A DNA stretch of 63,163 nt from Palsa-504 sp003136255. GTDB taxonomy: Bacteria > Actinomycetota > Actinomycetes > Streptosporangiales > Streptosporangiaceae. Every line of letters begins with the position of its first letter. Position 1 is the stretch's first letter. Positions 1 through 8,347 of this stretch are shown piece by piece. The notes beneath the pieces were generated by a model, which saw only the letters and a list, made by a program, of their open reading frames with translations, was not told the origin of the DNA and did no database searches. Position numbers and translations under genes: made by a program. The DNA is taken from positions 1 to 63,163 of the forward strand of contig PLDT01000092.1 in NCBI GenBank assembly GCA_003136255.1. The letters run 5' to 3'.

Positions 1-567
1 AGCCATCGCCAGCGGGATGCTATGGGCGGTGAACACCAGGTGCGCGTCGCCGCGCACTTCGGCCGGGAGCGTGGCCAGCGCCGCGCGGGCGTGGGCGGCG
101 AACGGCTCGATAAAACCCGGGTGGTTGAAGAACCGCCTTACCTTGTCGATCCGCGGAGCCTCGGGACCGACGGCCAGGCAGGCCCGTTCGATGTCGTCCA
201 GGTACTGCCTGCAGCTGGAGTAGGAACTGTAAGCCGAGGTCACGAACGCGATGGCCCGCCGGACACCGTCCGCCGTCATGGTCCGCACCGTGTCGGCCAG
301 GTAGGGCGTCCAGTTCCGGTTCCCCCAGTACAGGGGTAGCGCCAGGCCGCTCGCCGCGAAATCGGCCCGCACCGCGGCGAGCAGGTCCCGGCACTGCTGG
401 TTGATCGGGCTCACTCCGCCAAACGCGTCGTAGTGCTCGGCGACGCTGGCGAGGCGTTCCGGCGGGACGTTCCGGCCGCGGGTGACGTTGGCCAGGAACG
501 GCATCACGTCGTCGGGGCCTTCCGGACCGCCGAACGAGACGAGCAGGAACGCGTCGTAGGACGGCAT
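1..567 (-). CDS. hemH: Coproporphyrin III ferrochelatase, N-terminal 189 residues (runs off the window)
   Basis: Inserts iron into coproporphyrin III (coproporphyrin-dependent haem pathway used by actinobacteria; also called cpfC). The frame is open from ATG at 567 to the window edge with no stop, so only about the first half is present. The start MPSYDAFLLVSFGGPEGPDD, the PINQQCR segment and SAYSSYSSCRQY (Cys119 matches the internal Cys that helps ligate the [2Fe-2S] cluster in actinobacterial enzymes) are typical, and the conserved FTAHSIP histidine motif lies just before the edge. It is divergent from the MFS gene, with about 115 bases between the starts. The rightward frame over the same bases is a shadow. 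Confidence 0.93.
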   Translation of the reverse strand, partial: MPSYDAFLLVSFGGPEGPDDVMPFLANVTRGRNVPPERLASVAEHYDAFGGVSPINQQCRDLLAAVRADFAASGLALPLYWGNRNWTPYLADTVRTMTADGVRRAIAFVTSAYSSYSSCRQYLDDIERACLAVGPEAPRIDKVRRFFNHPGFIEPFAAHARAALATLPAEVRGDAHLVFTAHSIPLAMA

Positions 568-681
568 GCCTCCATCCAACCAGGGCCACCGGATTGCTAT
601 GGCCGCCGCCGGATGCGGGATCGGCGCCAGAAACCGGTTGGAATGGTCCGATATCGTGACGACCATGGGATACAGCGACCG

Positions 682-1950
682 ATGACGCGGGTTGACGACA
701 CCCGTACCACCATCGGCCGCTCCCCCGCAGGCAGGCTGCCCGGCCCGCTGCGGCCGTACGCGGACATCTTCCGGGTCCCGGGGGCTTGGCGCTTTTCGGC
801 GGCGGGCGTCATCGGGCGGATGCCGATGTCCATGTTCGGGCTCGGTACCGTCCTGCTGATCTCGGCCTCCAGCGGGAGGTACGGCGTGGCCGGCGCCGTG
901 GCCGCGGTCGGCTCGCTCGGGTACGCGTTCTCCTCACCGCGGATCGCCCGGCTGGTCGACACCCGCGGTCAGCGGCGCGTGCTGCTGCCGTTGCTCGCCG
1001 TGTTCACCATCGCGACCGCGGCCCTGATCGTGACCGTGAAGCTGCGCGCGCCGACCTGGGCCTTCTTCGTGCCCGGCGCTGTCGCGGGCGCGGCCATGCC
1101 ATCGCTGGGCACGATGGTCCGGGTCCGGTGGAGCGTCCTGCTCGCGGGCTCGCCCCGGCTGCACGCAGCGTTCTCCTTCGAGTCGGTCGCCGACGAGTTG
1201 TGCTTCGTCATCGGACCCGCCGCGGTCACGTTGCTGGCCACCGAGGTGTTCCCGGCGGCTGGCGTCGGCGTCGCCGCGCTGCTGTGCCTCGGGGGAACCC
1301 TGTGGTTCGTCGCCGAGCGCGGTACCGAACCGGTCGTGGCGCCCGTCGGCGGCCCGGTCCGGCGCAGCGAGCGGGTCCATGGCGCCCCGGCTCCCGGCCT
1401 GATCGTGCTGGCTCCGGTATACCTGCTGCTCGGCGCGATGTTCGTGTCCATCGACCTGAGCACGATCTCGTTCGCCCAGCACTTCGGGCACAAGCCGCTG
1501 GCCGGGTTCATCCTCGGCACCTACGCGCTGGGCAGCGCCACGGGCGGGCTCTGGTACGGGTCCAGGCAGTGGCGGACACCGGTCGAGACCAGGTTCGCGG
1601 TGACCCTCACCCTGACCGTGCTGGGCGTGGCCACGTTCTGGGCCCAGCCCAACCTGATCACGCTGACCTGCGGCATCTACCTATGCGGGCTGACCATCGC
1701 GCCGACGCTGATCGCCGGGTTCAGCTTGCTCGAGGCGCAGGCCAAGCCGGGCCGGCGCACCGAGGCCATGTCCTGGCTGAGCAGCGGCATCGGGGTGGGC
1801 GTGGCCGTGGGCGCGTCGGTGGTCGGTTTCATCCTCGACGCGTACGGACCTCGGGTGGGGTACGTGTTCGCCGCCGCCTGCGGCGCGGCGAGCGCGGCGA
1901 CCTGCCTGCTCGGCCTGCCCCGCCTGCGGTCATCGCGGGTCCCGGCCTGA
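682..1950 (+). CDS. MFS transporter
   Basis: Major facilitator superfamily membrane protein of 422 residues, probably a proton-driven exporter of small molecules; the substrate cannot be told. About 12 hydrophobic segments alternate with short basic loops, and the loop after the second segment (ARLVDTRGQRR) resembles the MFS motif A region. The frame is open upstream into the antisense of hemH, so the start was placed at ATG 682 (MTRVDDTRTT), after the divergent hemH start. ATG 643 is an alternative. The stop is 21 bases from that of the convergent transglycosylase gene. The N-terminal 40 residues are a polar cytoplasmic extension. Confidence 0.85.
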   Translation: MTRVDDTRTTIGRSPAGRLPGPLRPYADIFRVPGAWRFSAAGVIGRMPMSMFGLGTVLLISASSGRYGVAGAVAAVGSLGYAFSSPRIARLVDTRGQRRVLLPLLAVFTIATAALIVTVKLRAPTWAFFVPGAVAGAAMPSLGTMVRVRWSVLLAGSPRLHAAFSFESVADELCFVIGPAAVTLLATEVFPAAGVGVAALLCLGGTLWFVAERGTEPVVAPVGGPVRRSERVHGAPAPGLIVLAPVYLLLGAMFVSIDLSTISFAQHFGHKPLAGFILGTYALGSATGGLWYGSRQWRTPVETRFAVTLTLTVLGVATFWAQPNLITLTCGIYLCGLTIAPTLIAGFSLLEAQAKPGRRTEAMSWLSSGIGVGVAVGASVVGFILDAYGPRVGYVFAAACGAASAATCLLGLPRLRSSRVPA

Positions 1951-1971
1951 GGGATGGCGCCTGGTCCTACC

Positions 1972-3144
1972 TTAGGAGTTGTTCTGGGCGTACTCACCGG
2001 CCAAGGCGAGCACCTCGTTGACGTACCAGGTCGCGTGGTTATAGGAGAAGATCGCCCCGGACAACCCCGCGGTGCTCCCGCCGCCGGAGGCGCACAGCAA
2101 GCGCGCGGCGGACGGTATGGCGTCCAGCGGGTTCCAGATGTCCGGGGTACCGGTCTGCCCGAACCCGTCGGTGCCCCACATGGCCCAGGTCGAGGGGAGG
2201 AACTGCATGGGCCCCTCCGCTCCCGCGCTCGACGGGCCTTCGTTGGCCCCGTCACCGCTCTCGATCTCGCCGATCGCGGCGAGCACGGTCCAGGACAGGC
2301 CGGGGCAGTATTGCGCGGCCGAGGCCTTGAACAGGTCGATCCAGTTGGCCGGCACTCCCGTTGGGGCGTTCGGCTCCACCGGCAAGCTGCCCGCCGCGTT
2401 CAGGGTGTAGGCCACCAGGTTCACGACCTTGCCGTCCTTGCCGATGAGCACCTCGACCTGCGCCTTCAGTGACGCGAGGTTGTCTCGGGGAGCGTTGATC
2501 AAGACGGCGAAGTTCTTGGCCAGCCCGAGCTGCGCGGACCGGGTCAGGTTCACGATCGCGTCCGCGCCGGGCACGCTGAGCGCGGTTGGCTTGCCGAACG
2601 GTACCTGCTCGAGGGTCGCGGCCGAGACCGGATACGACCGCCCGGCGGTCAGGTGAAGCTTCGTGGCCGCGGCGCCGGTGCTGATGAGCTGGCCCTGGCT
2701 CAGGTCCGACCAGATCGTCGCCGAGGCTGCTGTGGCCAGCGGTGTCCAAGGCCGAAAGGCCTGCGGCGAGACGCCGAGCACGTCCGCGCTGTGCCCGTTG
2801 ACCGTGACCTTCCCGCCGTCGACGGGCAGCACCGCCACCACGCCGCCCAGCTTGCTGATCTTGGCCAGCTGGGCCGACGTGATCCCGCCGGGGACCGCGG
2901 CGATGAGGTCCGGAACGAACTGCTGCCGGGGCGCGGAGCCGGCCGATACGGGGGAACCAGAGGCCCGGGCGGTGGGCGTGGACTCTGGCACGGAACCCGA
3001 CGAGACATGGGAGGAAGGCGTACCACCGGCCGGGGACACCACCGCCGCATCAGCGGCCTGGACCGCGGATCCGGCGAGGCTTACGGCGAGCGTAGCCACG
3101 GCGGCCGCCGTCAGGGCAACTCGACGCGGGGACAATGGCAGCAC
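1972..3144 (-). CDS. Secreted lytic transglycosylase with an N-terminal MacB/FtsX-like extracytoplasmic domain
   Basis: Exported protein of 390 residues. Residues 1-31 form a signal peptide (basic RR, hydrophobic core, AVQA-ADA cleavage region). Residues 40-75 are a Ser/Pro/Thr-rich linker. Residues about 76-250 resemble the extracytoplasmic domain of MacB/FtsX-type permeases (GGVVAVLPVDGGKVTVNG, then VLGVSPQAFRPWTPLA) but no membrane helices follow. Residues 262-385 are an SLT-type lysozyme fold: IGEIESGDG supplies the ES motif (Glu295 probable catalytic acid), then EGPMQFLPSTWAMWG and SYNHATWYVNEVL. It should cleave peptidoglycan glycan strands outside the membrane. The start is GTG 3144; no clear Shine-Dalgarno sequence is seen, and TATACA lies only 2 bases upstream, so a slightly later start is possible. 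Confidence 0.86.
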   Translation of the reverse strand: MLPLSPRRVALTAAAVATLAVSLAGSAVQAADAAVVSPAGGTPSSHVSSGSVPESTPTARASGSPVSAGSAPRQQFVPDLIAAVPGGITSAQLAKISKLGGVVAVLPVDGGKVTVNGHSADVLGVSPQAFRPWTPLATAASATIWSDLSQGQLISTGAAATKLHLTAGRSYPVSAATLEQVPFGKPTALSVPGADAIVNLTRSAQLGLAKNFAVLINAPRDNLASLKAQVEVLIGKDGKVVNLVAYTLNAAGSLPVEPNAPTGVPANWIDLFKASAAQYCPGLSWTVLAAIGEIESGDGANEGPSSAGAEGPMQFLPSTWAMWGTDGFGQTGTPDIWNPLDAIPSAARLLCASGGGSTAGLSGAIFSYNHATWYVNEVLALAGEYAQNNS

Positions 3145-3272
3145 AATGTATATGACGATATAAGGCCGCCCACGCCAACAGAAACCCTCGAACGACTTCT
3201 TAAGGAGATTTTCAGCTTCGCTAAACGGATGACCAGGATCGCCGCTACCAGGCCGAGGGCTACGAGGCCGGA

Positions 3273-4412
3273 TCAGGCCACTGGGGCGAAACGGACGTCA
3301 TGCGTCGCCCCGGGCGCGCAAAACGCCAGCATGCGCTCGGCCTCCCTCCCCACCTGAGCACGTTCCCTCCAGGACCCGAACAGCTCGATGGTGAGCGTGG
3401 CCGCGCTCTTAGTCCGGGCCAGCCGCCACATCCCGGCCACGAACCCGTCGATCAGGACCGATCCGGGGAAGATGGCGTTCATGCGGTAGAACCGCTTCAG
3501 GTGGTCGAGGTGAACGACCCGAGACCGGTCCGCGTGCGAGAGCAGCAGGTTGTCGAACTCGGCCGCCAGCCGGACCGGCGCGGGCACGTCTTCACCCGGG
3601 CGCGGAGCCGACGGCAGGTCGAACAGCTCGGCGCCCTGCTCGTCGCGAAAGGTGACCAGCGACGGTCGCAGCTCGTCGATGACCGCGCGCAGCCCGGTCA
3701 GCCCGGACCAGGCCGTCACGTCCCGGGCCGTCGCCGGGCCGAACGCGGCCAGGTACCGCGTTACCAACCCCGCCAGGGTGGGCGGGAGCGCCGGATCCGC
3801 GGCCGCTGCCGGACCGAGCCAGTGCTCGGCGGAGGTATGCAGCGATTGCCCGGCCCGGCCCCAGACGGCGCGCGGCGGCACCTGCACGAGCGGGACGTGC
3901 GCCCGCACCGCCTGCGCGAGCGCGGCCGGCGGATGGTCCGGCCAGCGCTCGGCGAGCGCCCGGCCGAGCGCGCTGAACGTCATCGGCTCGGATTCCACCA
4001 GCTCCCGCCCGGCCGCGGCCACGGCCGTGGCGTCCACCCCGGCCAGCTGCTTGCCGAACGAGCCGCGCAGACCACGGTCGAGCACTGGCTGGATCAGGCG
4101 GCGTAGCGGCAGGCAGTCCCGGGCGGAGACCACGTGGATGGTGCCGCGCATCACGGCGATCCTGACCGCGCTCCGGTCGGTGATCAGCACGGCCAGGTCA
4201 TCGGGCCGGAATCCGCCCAGCCGGGACCACAGACCGTAGTAGGGCGGAAACGGGGCCTGGGCCTGCAGCCCGACCAGGTGCTCGATGGCCGCGATGACCG
4301 CGGCCCGGCGGCGGTCGGCCTCGTCGGGCAGCTCAACGCGGTCCAGCAGCAGCTGCCGGCTGAGCAGGGCCCGGTTGAGCGCTCGCTGGCTCAGCACAGC
4401 CTGCCTGCTCAC
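3273..4412 (-). CDS. Winged-helix DNA-binding protein, AlkZ/YcaQ-like (HTH_42 family)
   Basis: Protein of 379 residues in the family that contains the DNA glycosylases AlkZ and YcaQ, which unhook bulky alkyl adducts and interstrand crosslinks. The segment LVGLQAQAPFPPYYGLWSR carries a Q-x-Q pair (Gln50, Gln52) like the catalytic motif of AlkZ. MRGTIHVV, TRYLAAFGPATARDVTAWSG and the C-terminal GSVLIDGFVAGMWR are family hallmarks. The frame is open 91 codons further upstream into the divergent tetR gene; the homologous part begins at GTG 4412 (MSRQAVLSQRALNRALL), so that start was chosen. Many paralogues of this family have no tested activity, so the repair role is inferred. Confidence 0.82.
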   Translation of the reverse strand: MSRQAVLSQRALNRALLSRQLLLDRVELPDEADRRRAAVIAAIEHLVGLQAQAPFPPYYGLWSRLGGFRPDDLAVLITDRSAVRIAVMRGTIHVVSARDCLPLRRLIQPVLDRGLRGSFGKQLAGVDATAVAAAGRELVESEPMTFSALGRALAERWPDHPPAALAQAVRAHVPLVQVPPRAVWGRAGQSLHTSAEHWLGPAAAADPALPPTLAGLVTRYLAAFGPATARDVTAWSGLTGLRAVIDELRPSLVTFRDEQGAELFDLPSAPRPGEDVPAPVRLAAEFDNLLLSHADRSRVVHLDHLKRFYRMNAIFPGSVLIDGFVAGMWRLARTKSAATLTIELFGSWRERAQVGREAERMLAFCAPGATHDVRFAPVA

Positions 4413-4487
4413 CGCTGGAAGGTTAGCAGCGCCATCGTTTGGGACCGAATGTAGGGCAGTTACGACGCGGAAGGCTACTCTCTTGCT

Positions 4488-5203
4488 ATGAACCAGGAGG
4501 CAAGCCACGGCCCTGCCAACGCCGCGTCCCGCGGGACCGGGCGGCCACCGAAGAAACAACCCGCCAGACCATCGCTGGGCGGCGGCGCTCCGGCCCAGGA
4601 CCGCGAGTTGCGCGCCCAGGGCCGCGAGACCGTCCGCCGGCTGCTCGAGGCGGGCATGTTCGAGTTCGAGAACCGGGGCTTTCACGGCGTGCGCGTCGAT
4701 GACGTGGTACGCCGGGCCGGCATCTCACACGGCACGTTCTACCTGTACTTCTCCAACAAGGAAGACCTGTTCAAGGCGTTGCTGAAGGACGCCCTGCACG
4801 ACATGGAGATCGTGGCCGGGGACTTCCCCGTGGTCACCAGCGACGAGACCGGGCTGTCCGTGCTGCGCCAGTGGGTCAGGAAGTTCTTCCGGGCTTACGC
4901 GGCGCACGCCACCGTGATCCGCATCCTCAGCCAGGCCGACCTGGTACCGGAGGAGGTGTTCGGCGACGGGCTGCAGCTGTTCTTCAGCATCGCGGAATCC
5001 ATGACCACGGGCATGACCGCCGCGGCCCAGGCCGCCGGACGGCACCAAGAGCGCGCCGAGCTGACCGCGGTGGCCTGCCTGATGATGCTCGAGCGGGTGA
5101 ACTACCTGATCAGCGCCGAGGTCCAGCTGCCGGAAGAGGAGATGTCCGACCGGATCGCGGACATCATCTTCGCCGCTTTCGGGCTGGCCGTTTTATCAGC
5201 TGA
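4488..5203 (+). CDS. TetR/AcrR-family transcriptional regulator, probable one-base frame break at the 3' end
   Basis: N-terminal helix-turn-helix (residues about 45-95; FENRGFHGVRVDDVVRRAG and ISHGTFYLYFSNKEDLF) followed by an all-helical ligand-binding region to about residue 236. In the frame of the ATG at 4488 no stop follows the TetR fold: it stays open to 6713, but only as the antisense of the next gene. A neighbouring frame stops at TGA 5201-5203. One extra T in the TTTT run at 5191-5194 would give a protein ending FGLAVFIS, a normal TetR length of 238. The end at 5203 is therefore an interpretation. It is divergent from the AlkZ-like gene, 75 bases apart, and may control it. Confidence 0.8.
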
Positions 5204-6344
5204 TCTTCGAGTCGACCACGACCGGATAGGTGTCGTGGAGGTCGACGCTGTCGAAGATGCCGGGGGCGTTCTGGAACACCCCGCTGGGATTGTCGGCCAG
5301 CGTGGAGTACTCGATCCTCAGCGTTCCGCCGCCGCCGTCGACCACGAAGAAGATAGCTCCGCCTCCCTCGCGGGCGCCGTTGTCACTCATGGTCGTGCCC
5401 TCGATGAACATGTTGTAGTGGTCGCCGTCGGTATAGATCGCACCGCCGCTGCCGCCTCCAGGAGTCCCGGGACGAGCAGGGTTCGCGCCCCAGCCGACGG
5501 CCTGATTGCCGATCAGCGAGCTGCCGGTGATGTCAAAATTCGCGTAGAGGGCGCTCAGCGCGCCGCCGTTGGAGCAGATATTGCCGCTGAAGATGTCGTG
5601 GGTGATGTAGACGGGGCTGCTCATGTACATGCCGAGGACGCGGATCGCCCCGCCGCCGAGGTCGGGACCGTACGCGTAGCACCAGTTGTCGACGAACGCG
5701 GAGTTGACGACCTTGAGCTGGCCGCCCTCAGCCCAGATGGCGCCTCCGCCGTAGATCGTCGTGCTGCTCTGCCGCGCGGCCGCGTAACCGTCCTTGAACG
5801 TCAGGTTCTGCACGACGAGCTGCGGCCACTGCTGTTCCCAGCAGACCTTGGTGGTGTATTTCAGGCTGGGGTCGCAGGTGTTCATATACAGGATGCGGAT
5901 CTTGCCGCCGCCGCTCAGCGTCACCTTGCCGCCGCCGTCGAGCACCACCCTTTGGTGGGTGTTCACGACCTTGGCCGTGGCGGTCATCGTGATCGTGACG
6001 GGTTTGGGCCCGCAGTTGAAGGTGATAATGCCGCCCTCGGCGACCGCTTTGACCACCGCGGCGGACGTGCAGCTGGCGGGCGTGCCGACGCCGATGACGT
6101 GGTTGGGGTCGCTGGTGTTAACCGCGCGGCCGGCCGGCGGAACGTAGGCAGGCCCGTTCGGACTGCCGACGTCGAGCGGGCCGCTCGAATACGCGGCCAG
6201 GGTTTGGGGTGCCGGCGCGATGGACGCCGGGCAAGACGCCACGCCGATCGCAATCAGAGCTGCCAGACTGCCCACACCCACGCGTCTGCCCAGGAGCATG
6301 CCGGAGCCGCACTTCGACCGAATGGCGCCCCACGAAATATTCAC
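5196..6344 (-). CDS. Secreted right-handed beta-helix (pectate-lyase-fold) lipoprotein
   Basis: Exported protein of 382 residues. The N-terminus has basic residues, a hydrophobic core and VASC (a lipobox-like end), so it is probably lipid-anchored, with ordinary signal peptidase cleavage as the alternative. From about residue 100 it has short beta-strand turns rich in Gly, Asn and aliphatic residues (ITFNCGPKPVTITM, VVLDGGGKVTLSGGGKI, YGGGAIWAEGGQLKVVNSAF, GGALSALYANFDITGSSL, EGGGAIFF), the pattern of parallel beta-helix and polymorphic-repeat proteins that bind or cleave polysaccharides. No catalytic residues can be named. Its stop overlaps the probable tetR stop in the palindrome TCAGCTGA (5196-5203). 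Confidence 0.75.
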   Translation of the reverse strand: MNISWGAIRSKCGSGMLLGRRVGVGSLAALIAIGVASCPASIAPAPQTLAAYSSGPLDVGSPNGPAYVPPAGRAVNTSDPNHVIGVGTPASCTSAAVVKAVAEGGIITFNCGPKPVTITMTATAKVVNTHQRVVLDGGGKVTLSGGGKIRILYMNTCDPSLKYTTKVCWEQQWPQLVVQNLTFKDGYAAARQSSTTIYGGGAIWAEGGQLKVVNSAFVDNWCYAYGPDLGGGAIRVLGMYMSSPVYITHDIFSGNICSNGGALSALYANFDITGSSLIGNQAVGWGANPARPGTPGGGSGGAIYTDGDHYNMFIEGTTMSDNGAREGGGAIFFVVDGGGGTLRIEYSTLADNPSGVFQNAPGIFDSVDLHDTYPVVVDSKIS

Positions 6345-6627
6345 ACTAATTTCCCATCAGCGATAGATAGGCCGATGACAAGATCATGGCACTTACGGAT
6401 AGACGGGACAGCCTCAAACGACCGAGGCAATTCAGCCCGGCGGAATCTCGGCTGCGCAAGCATCAGCCCCGTGAACACTCCGCATGGCTTCCCGAATCCG
6501 GATCCTAGCACGCGGCCGGTCGTTCAGTTCGTCACTATGGCCCACACGTGTTTCATGAGCCCCGGGAATTTCTGTCCCTTTCGGAAGGTATTCCTGGATA
6601 AGGCCGCTGGCGCTCTTGTTCGTACCC
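6345..6627. other. Intergenic region, no gene seen
   Basis: About 280 bases between two leftward accessory genes. It is less GC-rich than the core of the window and presumably contains the promoter of the beta-helix gene. No convincing open frame, RNA gene or strong hairpin was recognised. Confidence 0.5.
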
Positions 6628-8082
6628 TTAGCGCACATTCAGGCTCTCCTGCTCTAGCGCGGACAAGGCTAGCGGAACCCAGCCACTGTCCCAGCGGTGA
6701 GCCATCAAAGTAGGTGTCTGCGTGGTATGAGCCATGCCGTCCGAGGCGAGCAGCGAGTTGTAGTCCGACACGTCGGTCTCGAACCTGTTGTATCCGCCGA
6801 TCCAGATCCGGTCGCTGCGGACAAACGGCGTCTTGTACGCGTTAAGGAACGCGGATGTAAGGCGGTAGTTCGCCTGATAGTTCGCATCTGAACCGTATTC
6901 GGCCTCTTCACTCGTACCGAAAGCGTCATAGCTTGCCATGTCAGCCGGGAAGTCCCATGACGCCGCGAGTGTGAACAGATCGGGGTACTTCAGCAGCAGA
7001 TCCTGTGCACCCAGGCCTGATTTAGAGAACCCGAGCAGCCAGATCTGCTCGGTGCCGGTGGTGGCCAGGTTCGCCCTCACCCATGGCTCCAGTTCCGACG
7101 TCATAAAGGTCTCGTACTGGAGATCTGGATTGTTCGGATTATTCGCGTACCACGGCTCGATTGCGAAAGAAGGCTCGATGACCGTCAGGTTGTACTGATT
7201 CTGGGCGTTGGCAGCCTCAACCGTAGCCATGCCATCTCCATAGCTAGTACCTAGGCCGGCCTCGACAGGAAGCACGAAGAGGAAATTATGCGCGACCCCC
7301 GGTGCCGGATCCGTGGGACGCAGGACTCGCAGGATCTGCGGTCCGTAGCCGTCGTCAGCGGATATCATGTTGTACGACTCGACGCCGGCTGCGTTCGTGC
7401 TGAGGTAATCAGCTTCGAAACTAGCAGTGCCACCTGACCAGTTGCTGGCCGCCGCTGTGCCAGAGGCGAGAATGCCGGGAGCGCCTGTGGCCCAGCTGGC
7501 GTCGTAGAGAGCGATTCTCTCGACGCCATTCTCGAGAAACGAGAGCGTCGAGCCAATCACCACCAGCTTCAGCTGGGTCCCAGCAGTCAGCGGACCAGAC
7601 CTGTAGGTGTTGCCAAGCTGCGCAAAGTAACCGTCGGTCCGCTTGAACAGCATGAGCTCCGGACTGCCGTCGTTCCAGTAATAGATACCGGCATATCCGT
7701 CCTGCCCGCCATCTTGGAGCCGCACCGCCGGGCCTATCCACTGCTCTCCCGTCAGCTGCGCGGACGTCACATCGACTTGCGAGTACTGATTGCTGCTGTA
7801 GCTTTCAGCAGTCCATATGTCGCCAGTTACCGTTGAGGCGTTAGTGCCGGCCGCGGCCTGCGAGGAGACAGTCAGGCCGCCAGCACTGATGTCGGTCCAG
7901 TTGGCACCGAGAGGCCCGTCAGGCTGGTCGAAGTCGTCCGAGCCGCCAACAGAAGAGGTGGCCACGTTGTCGTCGTTTTGATGGCCCGAGACCGTCCCAG
8001 CCAACGCCGCCTGGGGCAGCAGCACAGTCAGCGTGCTAACCAGCAGACAAAAGATGACAAAGGTCACAAGACGTGGGCTCAT
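6628..8082 (-). CDS. Secreted two-domain protein: concanavalin-like (LamG/DUF1080-type) domain plus esterase-like alpha/beta hydrolase
   Basis: Protein of 484 residues from ATG 8082 (MSPRLVTFVIFCLLVSTLTV), with a signal peptide ending about AALAG. Residues about 50-230 have the strand pattern of a jelly-roll carbohydrate-binding domain (DDFDQPDGPLGANWTD, GYAGIYYWNDGSPELMLFKR, LKLVVIGSTLSFLENGVER). Residues about 240-484 form an esterase-like domain with GFSKSG as the nucleophile elbow (the Ser before Lys is the likely nucleophile) and a late HRWDSGW histidine. It probably deacylates or binds an extracellular polymer; the substrate is unknown. An upstream ATG region up to 8157 would add 25 residues ahead of a normal signal peptide and is less likely. 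Base composition is softer than in its core neighbours. Confidence 0.72.
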   Translation of the reverse strand: MSPRLVTFVIFCLLVSTLTVLLPQAALAGTVSGHQNDDNVATSSVGGSDDFDQPDGPLGANWTDISAGGLTVSSQAAAGTNASTVTGDIWTAESYSSNQYSQVDVTSAQLTGEQWIGPAVRLQDGGQDGYAGIYYWNDGSPELMLFKRTDGYFAQLGNTYRSGPLTAGTQLKLVVIGSTLSFLENGVERIALYDASWATGAPGILASGTAAASNWSGGTASFEADYLSTNAAGVESYNMISADDGYGPQILRVLRPTDPAPGVAHNFLFVLPVEAGLGTSYGDGMATVEAANAQNQYNLTVIEPSFAIEPWYANNPNNPDLQYETFMTSELEPWVRANLATTGTEQIWLLGFSKSGLGAQDLLLKYPDLFTLAASWDFPADMASYDAFGTSEEAEYGSDANYQANYRLTSAFLNAYKTPFVRSDRIWIGGYNRFETDVSDYNSLLASDGMAHTTQTPTLMAHRWDSGWVPLALSALEQESLNVR

Positions 8083-8347
8083 GCTTTGCGGCCTGCCGTG
8101 AAGCGCCATCACACAATGATTGTAGCGTTGGAGGCGCTGATCAAGAGCTCGCGGCAATGATAGTCATGAACATTTCCTCTCATTTACTTTAAGTTGTCAT
8201 CACCATCGTCACAGATATTTCTCCCATCCCCCAGAGGAGAATTCCCTGTCTAGAGGGAGGCTTTTTCCCCGTTCCTTTGGACCTGGTTATTCCGGCCCGG
8301 GTCTTTTGGCCTGGTTTCCTTTCCCGCCGGGTCTTCCGGCCCGGGCC
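8083..8347. other. Intergenic region with GC-rich imperfect repeats downstream of folP2
   Basis: Holds the promoter side of the esterase gene (AT-rich around 8160-8230) and, from about 8265 to 8347, a GC-rich stretch with imperfect copies of GGCCCGGGTCTT / GGGTCTTCCGGCCCGGG. On the minus strand CCCGGGCCGGAA occurs twice. It may act as a terminator for folP2, but no clean single hairpin with a T tract is present. Confidence 0.4.

Noticed and set aside
20..589. 189-residue minus-strand frame starting at 589
   Set aside because: It is Arg/Pro-rich and out of frame with ferrochelatase, whose motifs are clear in the neighbouring frame.
5204..6713. 500-codon extension of the TetR frame
   Set aside because: It is the antisense of a better gene (beta-helix protein) and has no family resemblance.
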